Position numbers and translations under genes: made by a program
Part shown: positions 1 to 7,900 of the stretch, one piece after another
Numbering within the stretch: the first letter of the stretch is position 1
How the letters are laid out: each line of letters starts with the position of its first letter
NCBI GenBank assembly: GCA_946631535.1
Contig: CAMPAF010000071.1
Span: 1 to 11,195 of the forward strand
DNA length: 11,195 nt
Origin: an uncultured Verrucomicrobiota bacterium
GTDB taxonomy: Bacteria; Verrucomicrobiota; Kiritimatiellia; RFP12; UBA1067
Direction: 5' to 3'
The notes under the pieces: model-generated
Database searches by the model: none
Told to the model about the DNA's origin: nothing
The model's input: the letters and a program-made list of their open reading frames with translations, nothing else

Positions 1-1560
1 CGGCGGATACGCGCCCCACTTGAGGAGCACCGTGCGCGACGCATCGGAATACTCGCTCCCATCCCCCTGCACATCTGTAAGATGTGTCAGCAACAAGCGC
101 CCCGAACGCGCTATCGGCCGACTGTCCAGCGAACTCACCCATACCGTCGCCGGCACGCCGCCCACGTCGAACGCGAGCGGACCTGCGGCGAGACGGCCTG
201 CCTTCGCGAACCCGCCCGCGGTGCGCGGCGTATCTACAAGGAAGCCGCCGTCCGCGCAGCAGGTCTGGAATCCGCCCGGCGGCATGTCGCCGCGCAGGAA
301 GAGGCAGACGCAGGCGCGATCCGACGCCTGCCCGACAGGATCTGCCCCGATGTCGAAGAAACTCGGACGCGCCGATCCGTCTCGCAGATTGTCGATTGCA
401 TGCGCGTAGGAGAAGCGCCATACGCCGTCCCATTCCTGTCCGCCAGCCGTCGCACCCGTCATCAGTCCGCCGATTCCCCTGTCTGCGCCGGGCGCGCAGA
501 AGTTCCATTCCGTGATGCAGAACGGCTTTGACGGGAGGCGCGATTCAGACATCGCCGCAAACCGCTTGCGCCCCAACGACACGATGCTCTCGCCGGAGAG
601 GCGCGACGGAAGCCGTCCCCTCTGCCCGACGTACTGGGGATGGTTCACGTAGAAATGGTTGTCCACATAGTCGTACCACGTCTCCAGCACCGAATTCATC
701 GCCGCGGTGTGCGGCCCGCAGTTCTGGTTCGTAAGCAGCGCCTTAACGCCAAGGGAGCGCAGAAATTCACGCGCCCGTCGCGCAAAGTCCGCCTCCATGT
801 CCGCCATGAACGCGGCGACCGCGGAGTTGTCGCGCCACGGCACGCGAGCGGAGTCCTCCGGCACCCCCTTCGCGAAGCCCGGCTTGGCCGCGCGTTTCCC
901 CGCCAGCCATTTCCTCCACGCCGCCTTCATCGGTGCTTCGTGCTTTATCTCGTCCCAGCACCAGAGCAAGGTACCTTCGTTGATCAGCGAGATCAGCGGC
1001 AGCCCCGGCTCGTCAGCATACCGTCGCCCTGTGTATGGATTGACATGCTCAAGCATGTTGCGGGCGAAGGCCTTCCAATTTTCGAAGGCGGGCGCGTGGA
1101 CGCATATCAGGTTCTTGTAGACCTGCATGGGAACGTCCCCCTTGCGATCGATTCCGACATCGCGCCACCGCACCGGGCGGATCGTGAACAGGTCCGTCGT
1201 CGCGTAGATGCCGTTCTCCATCGCGCGAAAGAGGAGATAGTCGAGCCGCTTCGTCCATTCCTCGTTGATGCCCAGCCTGTCTGCGGCCCCCTTGATTACA
1301 CCCCTGTCGCTCTCATAGTGGTGGACGCGCAACGCGTTGTATCCGCAGCGCGTCAGGCGCGTCACAAGCTCGTCTGCCAGCGCGCGGTCCGGAAAGTTCG
1401 CGTCGAAACAGAGGTTCACGCCGTAGAATCGTTGGCGGACGCCCGGACGCCCCTCGAACTCGAAGTGTCCGCTGACGTTCCTGAGCCAGCCGTATTTTCC
1501 GGCAGGCGCGTCCTGAAGCCCCATCGCGGAGAAATCGAGCGCGCTGCCCTTTTCGACATT
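1..1560 (-). other. Clan GH-A / GH5-like TIM-barrel glycosidase domain (residues about 1121 to beyond 1640), truncated by the window
   Basis: The domain opens with VEKGSALDFS (1122-1131), then PAGKYGWL and RFYGVNLCFDANFP (1164-1177), typical of the first barrel strand of GH5-like enzymes. Next come RCGYNALRVHHYE (1191-1203), LISLINEG (1309-1316) with acid/base candidate E1315, the NHFYVNHPQY stretch (1421-1430) and PFCITEWN (1466-1473) with nucleophile candidate E1471. The Asn-Glu after one strand and the Glu late in the barrel fit a retaining clan GH-A mechanism. After the barrel, LLLTHLTDVQGDG (1609-1621) begins a C-terminal beta part that the edge cuts. I cannot assign a CAZy family or substrate. 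Confidence 0.75.
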
Positions 1561-4500
1561 CTTGACGCATGCGAGCGGAACCCAGTCATCGCCACGCTTT
1601 ATGACGACCGGCCGGTCGGAAACGGCCGTCACCCCGCCCAGCGAGGAGATGCTGCAGGAAAAAGCATGCCGATCGCCCTTCTTGAATGATTTGGGCGAGT
1701 CTCCAAGGAAGCGCACCGTGAACGTGGGGATCCTCCACTTTCGGTCATCCTGGGCGACATAGCGCACAGGCGCCGGGAAATCCAGCGAGAACGCCTCGCG
1801 CCCGTCGGCCGACACGAACCGCATCGACGTGGCGCGCCCTCCGCCAAAATGCGCCTTCTCCGCGACATCGGGAAACCTGACAGCCTTGCCGGAAGCGTCT
1901 GCCCACTCTCCGCCCGCATAAGCCTCGCACGGCAGCGTAAGCGAGAGCGCGACGGCCTCCGGCCGCTGATCGCGGTCAGATGTGGTCGAAACGTCGTATG
2001 CGACGCGACCATCCGCGCCTTGGCGCAACGTCGCACATCCGTGGCCCGTCTGACTACGCTCGTCAAAGAGACCAAAGGAGACGGTTCCGCCATCCGGATC
2101 GGGGACCGAACCGTCGGCGCGCACGCCCGTCGAGACGCCATGCCATCCCTCGCGGTGGACCACAAGGGCCATGCGTGCGCCCTTCCCGCCCAAGCGCAGG
2201 CAGCCGTTGACGTCCATCCCAGCCTCCAAAGCCCGGCCGGAAGCGCATGCAGGCTTGTCCGCCATCTCGAACGTTAGCTCGCCGCCGCGCATGATGTCGG
2301 CGTAGTGAATGACGGGCTTAACGTGTTCCCTGCCGTTAAGAAGAATCCGCCGCACGTATTTGTTTCGCGCTGAAAGACCTTTCGCCGTTACGGTGAACTT
2401 ACGTCCGCCGCCCACCGAGAGACTGATTTTCTTCAGCTGCGGCGCGCCGAAGACGAACTCCCCGCCGCAGGGATTCACGGGATAGAATCCCATCCCCGCG
2501 AACACGTACCACACGCTCAGCTGCCCGCAGTCGTCGTTTCCGCACAGTCCGCCAAGCGCAGGCGAATAGAGGCGCGTCGTAATCTCGCGTATCCGTTCGG
2601 CAGCCTTCTCCGGATGCCCCGCCAGCGTGTAGAGGTACGGCACGTGGTGGGACGGCTCGTTGCCCTGGCAGTACTGCCCGATCACGCCAGTCACATCCTG
2701 CATGAAGCTTTCGCTCTTCGCCGCCTCGGGCGCCCTGAAGAGTCCGTCGAGCCGCTCGGAGAACCTGTCGCCGCCGCCCAGCGCCGCGATCAGTCCGGAC
2801 GCGTCCTGCAGCACGTGCCACGTGTACTGCCAGGCGTTTCCCTCCGTGTAGTCGTTCGCCACGTCCCCGCCGTGCCCGCATGCGAACGGGTCGAACGGCT
2901 CACGCCACCGGCCCTTCGTGTCCCTGCCGCGCATGAAGCCAGTGGACGGATCGAACACGTTTCGCCAGTTCGCGGCCCGCTTGCGGAAGAACGCCTCCGC
3001 CTCCGCGTGGCCCAGCGCGCGCGCCATCTCCGCAGCGCACCAGTCATCGTAGGAACATTCGAGCGTGCGTGAGACGGACTCGCCCTTGATGACGTCGAAA
3101 GGATAGTAGCCGTACTTGTCCAGCAGGTCCCAGTTCTCCTTGGCCTTCTTTCGTCCCTTCGGCGTCTTGTGGAAGACGGTGAGGGAGTTGGTGATGGCGG
3201 TGAACGCCTCCTCTCCATCGAAGCCGCGGAACCCCTTCAGCCAGGCGTCCACGATGACGGGAACAGAGTGGTTGCCGATCATGCAGAACGATTCGCGCCC
3301 GAAGTACGGGATGACGGGCAGGTAGCCGATCGCGCGGTACTGCGCCAGCATCGAGTCGCAGAAGTCGTCCACCCGCTCCGGCGCGACGAGCGTGTAGAAC
3401 GGGTGCGCCGCACGGAAGGTGTCCCAGAGCGAGAGCCCCGTGTAGTGGCGGCCGCGCCGCGTCTGGAAAATATTTCCGCCCGCGTCCCGCGAACGCCCAT
3501 CCGCGTCGGCAAGGTCGTTCGGCTGGCTGAAGACGTGGTAGAGGGCCGTGTAGAACGTCTCCTTCTCGTCGGGTGTGCCTTCCTGCAGTTCCACGCGCTC
3601 GAAGAGCGCACGCCAGGCGTCGCCGCAGCGCCGCACGGCCGCGTCGAAGTCCCAATCGGCCGCCTCGGCGGACATGTTCCGCGCCGCGCCCTTCTCGTCC
3701 GTGCTGGAAATCGCGACCTTCGCGACGAGCGGCTCGCCGGACGGCAAATCGAAGTCAAGCACGTACCTGCCGGCCTTCTCGCCCTTCTTCGGCGGCAGCG
3801 TCCTCTTCGCCGCAAACGGCCGCGAGAACTCGATGCGGAACGCGACATGCCGCCCGCGCAGCCAAGACGAGCGCACGCTGTGTCCTTCGATCATGCGGCT
3901 GTCGGCGGAGAACGCGTCCGACGCCTCCTGCACGTGCGAGAACACGTGGACGTCGCGCACGTTTCCGAACTGGAGGTCCACGAGCAGGCGCGCCCGCGCG
4001 CCCTTCGGGAAGGTGTAGCGGTGCCACGCCACGTGCGGCGCGGCGGTCAGCTCGGCGCGCACGCCGAAGTTCGTCGTCGCCACCGCGTAGTAGCCCGGAT
4101 ACGCCCGCTCGCTCGCGAAGTCCTTCGCGCCGCGGAAGTCGTCGGCCGCCACCGCCGCTTCGTCGGTGAACGGCTGAAGCAGGACGTCCCCCAGATCCTC
4201 GCAGCCCGTGCCGCTCAGGTGCGTCTGCGAGAAGCCGTAGATCCACGGGTCGAGGTAGGTGTAGCCCGAGCAGTGCTGCCAGTCGCCGAACCCCGTGTCG
4301 GGGCTCGGCTGGACGATTCCGAACGGCCACGTGGCGCCGGGGAAGGTGTGGCCGTTCCACGCCGTGCCGATGAACGGGTTCGCGTGGCGGATCACGTCGT
4401 CCGGCGCACCCGCGAAGCGGCCGGCGTTCACGCGCAGCGCGGATCCGGTGCGCGCCTCGCCCCCCGCGTCGAGGATGAGCGTCGTCGCCAGCAGGAGCGC

Positions 4501-4920
4501 GCCGGACGGCACCTCCAGCCTGCCGCCCGCGCGCCACACGCCGACGGGCGCGAACGGGGCGCGCCCCCTGTCGAAGCGGTAGAGGTGTAGCGCCGCGCCC
4601 ATGTCGCCCGCCACGGACGGGACGAACGCGGCGTCCCGCGCGCCGCCGTTGGCGACGACGAACGCCTTGCCGCGGTGCGACATCGTGGCGGCGACCGCGA
4701 GCGACGGATCGTCCGCGCCGCACTTCATCTTCCAGCCGAGCTTGCGCAGGTGCCCCCACACGCCCTCCGCGCAGGGGAAGGCGCGAAAGCCGTCCGCCAC
4801 GTCCGCGAACGCGCCGAGCGTCCCCTCGCGCGTGAGAAAGTCAACCGACACGCCCTCTCCATGGACCGCCCCCACGGTCCACGCACCCACCAGCAAAAGG
4901 CCAATCGCGTAACGTTGCAT
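1..4920 (-). CDS. Secreted two-domain glycoside hydrolase: GH92 alpha-mannosidase fused to a clan GH-A (GH5-like) glycosidase; 3' end cut by window edge
   Basis: I translated the frame from the ATG at 4920-4918 to position 1: 1640 codons without a stop, so the C-terminus lies outside the window. Residues 1-21 look like a signal peptide (MQRY, then a hydrophobic stretch, cut likely after VHG). Residues 22-174 match nothing I recognise. Residues 175-890 are a full GH92 domain: NPFIGTAWNGHTFPGATWPF (181-200), GFSQTHLSGTGC (229-240), SLWDTFRAAHP (497-507), the GRESFCMIG block with probable acid E543, DYTEGNAWQYTW (690-701), GNEPSHH (753-759) and GNDDCGQLS (794-802) with probable base D797. GH92 enzymes are Ca-dependent inverting exo-alpha-mannosidases; linkage specificity cannot be read here. 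Residues 891-1120 are a beta-rich linker. From about 1121 a second TIM-barrel glycosidase follows, with candidate acid/base E1315 (LINEG) and nucleophile E1471 (ITEWN). The start is fixed by the signal peptide and the one-base overlap with the upstream gene. The protein probably acts outside the cytoplasm. Confidence 0.92.
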   Translation of the reverse strand, partial: MQRYAIGLLLVGAWTVGAVHGEGVSVDFLTREGTLGAFADVADGFRAFPCAEGVWGHLRKLGWKMKCGADDPSLAVAATMSHRGKAFVVANGGARDAAFVPSVAGDMGAALHLYRFDRGRAPFAPVGVWRAGGRLEVPSGALLLATTLILDAGGEARTGSALRVNAGRFAGAPDDVIRHANPFIGTAWNGHTFPGATWPFGIVQPSPDTGFGDWQHCSGYTYLDPWIYGFSQTHLSGTGCEDLGDVLLQPFTDEAAVAADDFRGAKDFASERAYPGYYAVATTNFGVRAELTAAPHVAWHRYTFPKGARARLLVDLQFGNVRDVHVFSHVQEASDAFSADSRMIEGHSVRSSWLRGRHVAFRIEFSRPFAAKRTLPPKKGEKAGRYVLDFDLPSGEPLVAKVAISSTDEKGAARNMSAEAADWDFDAAVRRCGDAWRALFERVELQEGTPDEKETFYTALYHVFSQPNDLADADGRSRDAGGNIFQTRRGRHYTGLSLWDTFRAAHPFYTLVAPERVDDFCDSMLAQYRAIGYLPVIPYFGRESFCMIGNHSVPVIVDAWLKGFRGFDGEEAFTAITNSLTVFHKTPKGRKKAKENWDLLDKYGYYPFDVIKGESVSRTLECSYDDWCAAEMARALGHAEAEAFFRKRAANWRNVFDPSTGFMRGRDTKGRWREPFDPFACGHGGDVANDYTEGNAWQYTWHVLQDASGLIAALGGGDRFSERLDGLFRAPEAAKSESFMQDVTGVIGQYCQGNEPSHHVPYLYTLAGHPEKAAERIREITTRLYSPALGGLCGNDDCGQLSVWYVFAGMGFYPVNPCGGEFVFGAPQLKKISLSVGGGRKFTVTAKGLSARNKYVRRILLNGREHVKPVIHYADIMRGGELTFEMADKPACASGRALEAGMDVNGCLRLGGKGARMALVVHREGWHGVSTGVRADGSVPDPDGGTVSFGLFDERSQTGHGCATLRQGADGRVAYDVSTTSDRDQRPEAVALSLTLPCEAYAGGEWADASGKAVRFPDVAEKAHFGGGRATSMRFVSADGREAFSLDFPAPVRYVAQDDRKWRIPTFTVRFLGDSPKSFKKGDRHAFSCSISSLGGVTAVSDRPVVIKRGDDWVPLACVKNVEKGSALDFSAMGLQDAPAGKYGWLRNVSGHFEFEGRPGVRQRFYGVNLCFDANFPDRALADELVTRLTRCGYNALRVHHYESDRGVIKGAADRLGINEEWTKRLDYLLFRAMENGIYATTDLFTIRPVRWRDVGIDRKGDVPMQVYKNLICVHAPAFENWKAFARNMLEHVNPYTGRRYADEPGLPLISLINEGTLLWCWDEIKHEAPMKAAWRKWLAGKRAAKPGFAKGVPEDSARVPWRDNSAVAAFMADMEADFARRAREFLRSLGVKALLTNQNCGPHTAAMNSVLETWYDYVDNHFYVNHPQYVGQRGRLPSRLSGESIVSLGRKRFAAMSESRLPSKPFCITEWNFCAPGADRGIGGLMTGATAGGQEWDGVWRFSYAHAIDNLRDGSARPSFFDIGADPVGQASDRACVCLFLRGDMPPGGFQTCCADGGFLVDTPRTAGGFAKAGRLAAGPLAFDVGGVPATVWVSSLDSRPIARSGRLLLTHLTDVQGDGSEYSDASRTVLLKWGAYPP
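1561..2250 (-). other. Beta-rich interdomain region (residues about 891-1120) between the two catalytic domains
   Basis: About 230 residues separate the GH92 domain from the GH-A-like domain. They contain alternating hydrophobic and polar strands and glycine turns (for example GGTVSFGLFDE near 944-954 and WRIPTFTVRFLGD at 1062-1074), as in a beta-sandwich or accessory domain. No carbohydrate-binding family can be named by eye. There is no stop, and I see no convincing ribosome site before the in-frame Met codons here, so it reads as a true linker within one polypeptide rather than an intergenic junction. Confidence 0.55.
2251..4398 (-). other. GH92 alpha-mannosidase domain (residues about 175-890 of the hydrolase)
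   Basis: All conserved blocks of the family that I know are present and in order, from NPFIGT at residue 181 to GGELTFEMADKP at 879-890. The probable general acid is E543, by position in the ExxCMIG block; the probable base is D797 in GNDDCGQ. The Bacteroides thetaiotaomicron enzyme BT3990 is the best-studied comparison, but residue matching to it is from memory and tentative. The length, about 715 residues, is normal for the family. No key block is missing, so the domain should be active. The residue before the Glu of EGNAWQY is Thr692, which may matter for linkage preference. Targets would be mannose-ended glycans such as N-glycans or alpha-mannan. Confidence 0.93.
4396..4857 (-). other. 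Unassigned N-terminal region of the hydrolase (residues about 22-175)
   Basis: Most GH92 enzymes start their catalytic domain soon after the signal peptide. Here about 150 extra residues precede NPFIGT. The stretch has two early cysteines (C49 and C67), a run of short beta-like segments around KAFVVANGG (86-94), and a hydrophobic strand GALLLATTLILDAGG (140-154). It weakly recalls the C-terminal beta domain of other glycosidases (strand, 'vvN', strand), but that is a guess from texture, not a recognised domain. Confidence 0.5.
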
Positions 4921-4922
4921 CA
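4918..4922 (-). promoter_or_regulatory. Stop-start overlap TGATG coupling the two genes
   Basis: On the minus strand the PATR gene stops with TGA at 4922-4920 and the hydrolase starts with ATG at 4920-4918, sharing the A. The bases just upstream of this start (ACTTCTCTTCCGG, minus strand) contain no AGGAGG-like sequence. Ribosomes finishing the PATR protein probably re-start here, which would tie the amount of enzyme to the amount of scaffold protein. Confidence 0.8.
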
Positions 4923-7900
4923 CCGGAAGAGAAGTAAAGTGCCGCCGGACTTGGCGTGCACGAACACGAATCCGTCCTCGACGGTCACCCCGAGCGTGCA
5001 CGGCTGACCACAGTTGACTGCCTTGAACTTGATGTCTGGGGCGACCGTTCCCGTCACGCGCAGCACCGCGTACTCCGAGCCATACTCCACCATGTCGCCG
5101 CCCGTGCAGCCGAAGTCCACGCACGCCGTCGCCGCCGTCGCGAAGTCGCCGTCGATGGTGGGAACGCCGTTCTGCGGCGTGAGCGCGCCCGCGAGCGTGA
5201 CCGAGCCGAACACCGTGCCGTCGCCCGTAAGGTTCGCGAGCGTGCGGGTCTCGCCGCCAAGGTCGAGGAGAGCACCGGCACGGACGATGGTATCGTCCGT
5301 GAACGGAACGCCGGAAAGGACGGCCAGCGTGCCCGCGTCCACGACGGTCGGCCCAGTGTACGTGTTGGCGCCAGAGAGGGTCAACACGCCCGAGCCAGTC
5401 TTCACGAGTCCGCCGTCCTTTCCAGCGAGCGCAGGATCGTGCAGGAGCGCCGCCGGCACCGCGTACGACCCGCCGTTCGCGTTCGCCGTACTGATGACCG
5501 CGCCGTTCGTGGAGACGTAGAGCGGCAGGTTGCTCGCCTCAAGCGACGTCGCGGTGCCGTTCGGCAGCACGCCGTACGGCGCGAACACGCCGCCGTTGAA
5601 GTAGAACGCGCCGCCCGCGCGCGTGGCCGCGAGGGTGCCGGCTTTCAGCAAACCGCCCGGATTGAGCCACGCCTGCGCCGTCGTGCGCGCATGGCTGTTG
5701 CGCGTCACGTTCAGCGTCCCCTTCACGTCCAGCTCGCCGCCGTTCAGGTAGAGCCGCCCGTGGTTCGCCCGCTCGGAATCTTCGTTGCGGTAGACCACGT
5801 AGAAGTTCGTCTGCACCGTCACCGTGCCGCCGTTCACCGTGAACGTGGAAGTGGACTCGGAGGCAAGCGCCGCGCTCCGATTCGCCTTCCCCACGCTCAT
5901 GCACACCGAGTCGCCGACGTCCAACGTCCCGCCGTTCACCTCGATTTCGGGGCTGCACGTCGACGCCTGTCCGTACTCCATGACGACCTGCTCCCGCACG
6001 TCTACCGCGCCGCCGTTCACCGTCAGCTTTGCCTTCACCGGCTTGTCGAGGCCGTGGTAGTAGCCCACGTAGAGGTCGTGCTTCTGCACCGTGAACGTGC
6101 CGCCGTTGACTTCCATCTCCGCGTCCGCGTCGCCGCTCGAGGGAAGGCCGATGGCCGCGTATGCCGAGGTATAGACCCTCGGCCCCGCCGCGCCGCCCGG
6201 CTCGCCGATCACGAGCTTGCCCGTGCCCACGCTCAGGTTCACCGTCGCGTTCACCGGGCTGTCGCCGTTCGCGCACCGGGTGTTCTCCGGCTGCCCGGCA
6301 GTGGACGGGGTGCCCCAGTAGTAATCCTGGTTGTGGTTGTTGCCGAGCGAATACGTACCCGTCCCCGTGAGCGTCAGCGTCCCTTCGCCGGCCTTGTGGA
6401 AACAGCCGTTGTTGCCCATCGCCACCGAGCCGGACACCGTCAAGTCGTTCTCGATCTCAAGCGTGGCCATGTACTTCGACGACGGCCATAGCTGGAATCC
6501 TGGGATCGTCTCGCCCGTGCCGGTGTATTTCACCGTACCGAATCCGAGACGTAGCTGGGAGGCGTTCGTCATCCACGCGAGCGACGGCACCGTCACCGTG
6601 CCGCTGCGCGGATAGAGCGTCCCCGCAAAGCCGTCCAGCGCGCCCGCGCCGAACACGACTTCGCCCGCCGTGCCGCGCGTCGCCGCGTCCTGCGCCGCGT
6701 TGACGCACAGCATCGCGCCGGACGCGACGGGCACGTTCACCGTCACCTTGCCGCCCGTCCCCACGTCAAGGAGAGCATCGTCGTCGTCGCGCGCGAACGT
6801 GAGGGCGTTCGCGCCGCCGAGCACGTAGCCGTTCCCCGCTGACATCGCCTCGAAGAGCGCCTGCTTGACCGTCGCCGGCGCGTCAAGCGCCACCGGCACG
6901 GCGGCGGCCTCCGCCGGCGCGAACGTGGCCACGTCGTTCACGCCGTTCGGCGCGGCGAACCCGTTCCAGTTCGCCGACTCGCTCCAGTTGCCGCCGGCCG
7001 ACGTCGCCGTCCAGCGCGGCAGCTCGCCGGCCTCCGCCGCGCGCACGGTCGCCACGAGCGCCTTCCAGCCGCCCTCGTCGTCGAGCGTCACGTCCACCTT
7101 CTCAAAGTCCGCCACAAGCGGAGACATCTCGGGATCGAGCGCGAACTTGTCCACATCGACGTTCGCGTCGCAGGAGGCGCGGTATACGAACATCGTGTAG
7201 ACGCCCGTCACCGTGTTCGCCAGCGCCGTCGCGTTCCAGGAGGTTCGCGTGGCGAACTGCACGGGGCCGAGAACCTGGAAGTCGTTCGAGACCGTGCAGT
7301 TGTGGAGGCTCGTGCCGCTCGACGAACGGACCTCGAACCGCGCAGCCTTGGTCGCCCCCGCTTCGCCCAGCACAAGAGAATCGGCGAACATGGGATTGTC
7401 ACCGCTCTGGTACGTGCGGAGCGTCGCGCCCGCATTCACGCGAACTGTCGTCCCTTCGCCGCCCGTGCTCATGTTCGCGATGAGCGTGGTCCCGTCCTCC
7501 ACCGTGACGCCGCCGGAAAGCCCCTCCATGGAAAAGGCGGGACTGAGGTAGACCATGCCGCCGCCGAAGATGCGCACGCCGCCGTCCGGCGCGTCGCCCA
7601 GCGCAGGCTCCTTCTCGAACGTCTGGGTCACGTTCAGGTAGCACGGCGCCGTGTTCGCCGTCCCCTGCTCGCTCGTGTCGATCACGAACCCGCCCGCGCC
7701 GACGTACGCGTGGCGGATGTACCAAAGGTAGATGACGTTGTTTCCGTTGTTGAATGGCTTGTAGGCGCCGCCGTCGAAGTGCGCCGTGCCAGCGGGGGCG
7801 CTTGCCGATCCGCCGGCGATGCCGACGGACTTCAGCGCGCCGCCCGCGTTCAGGAAAAGCTCCATCTCGCTGCCGTTCTGGTACATGACAACATTTTTCT

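Larger units (their letters stand above)
4923..7025 (-). repeat. PATR protein module 3 (residues about 1341-2041)
   Basis: The module opens with PRWTATSAGGNWSESANW (W1345), then NGYVLGGANALTF. Its PATR-like strand starts at 1461 (GEVVFGAG), NGDSP is at 1593-1597, then the seven NGG strands, VSTNGAVIST from V1844, a canonical PATR at 1878-1912, and the closing SEYAVLRV strand with Tyr1992. It is the only module with the consensus PATR inserted between the VxxxG landmark and the closing strand. Confidence 0.65.

Noticed and set aside
640..1689. Plus-strand open frame of 349 codons
   Set aside because: It lies opposite the GH-A-like domain, whose catalytic motifs are in the minus-strand frame.
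3169..4590. Plus-strand open frame of 473 codons
   Set aside because: It lies opposite the conserved GH92 domain; the minus-strand frame carries all family motifs.
3755..4759. Minus-strand open frame of 334 codons inside the hydrolase gene
   Set aside because: It is out of frame with the GH92 motifs and Arg/Gly-rich, so it is a shadow.
1..4920. Idea that the hydrolase region is a broken gene or two separate genes
   Set aside because: Row-by-row translation gives one continuous frame through both catalytic domains with no stop or frameshift.
5580..6119. Recurring gccgccgtt units as a CRISPR or DNA satellite
   Set aside because: Spacing is irregular, repeats are short, and they are explained by in-frame NGG codons of a repeat protein.
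4956..6491. Plus-strand open frame of 511 codons
   Set aside because: It is antisense to the PATR gene, rich in Arg, His, Val and Ala with no domain or signal, as expected opposite a GC-rich gene.
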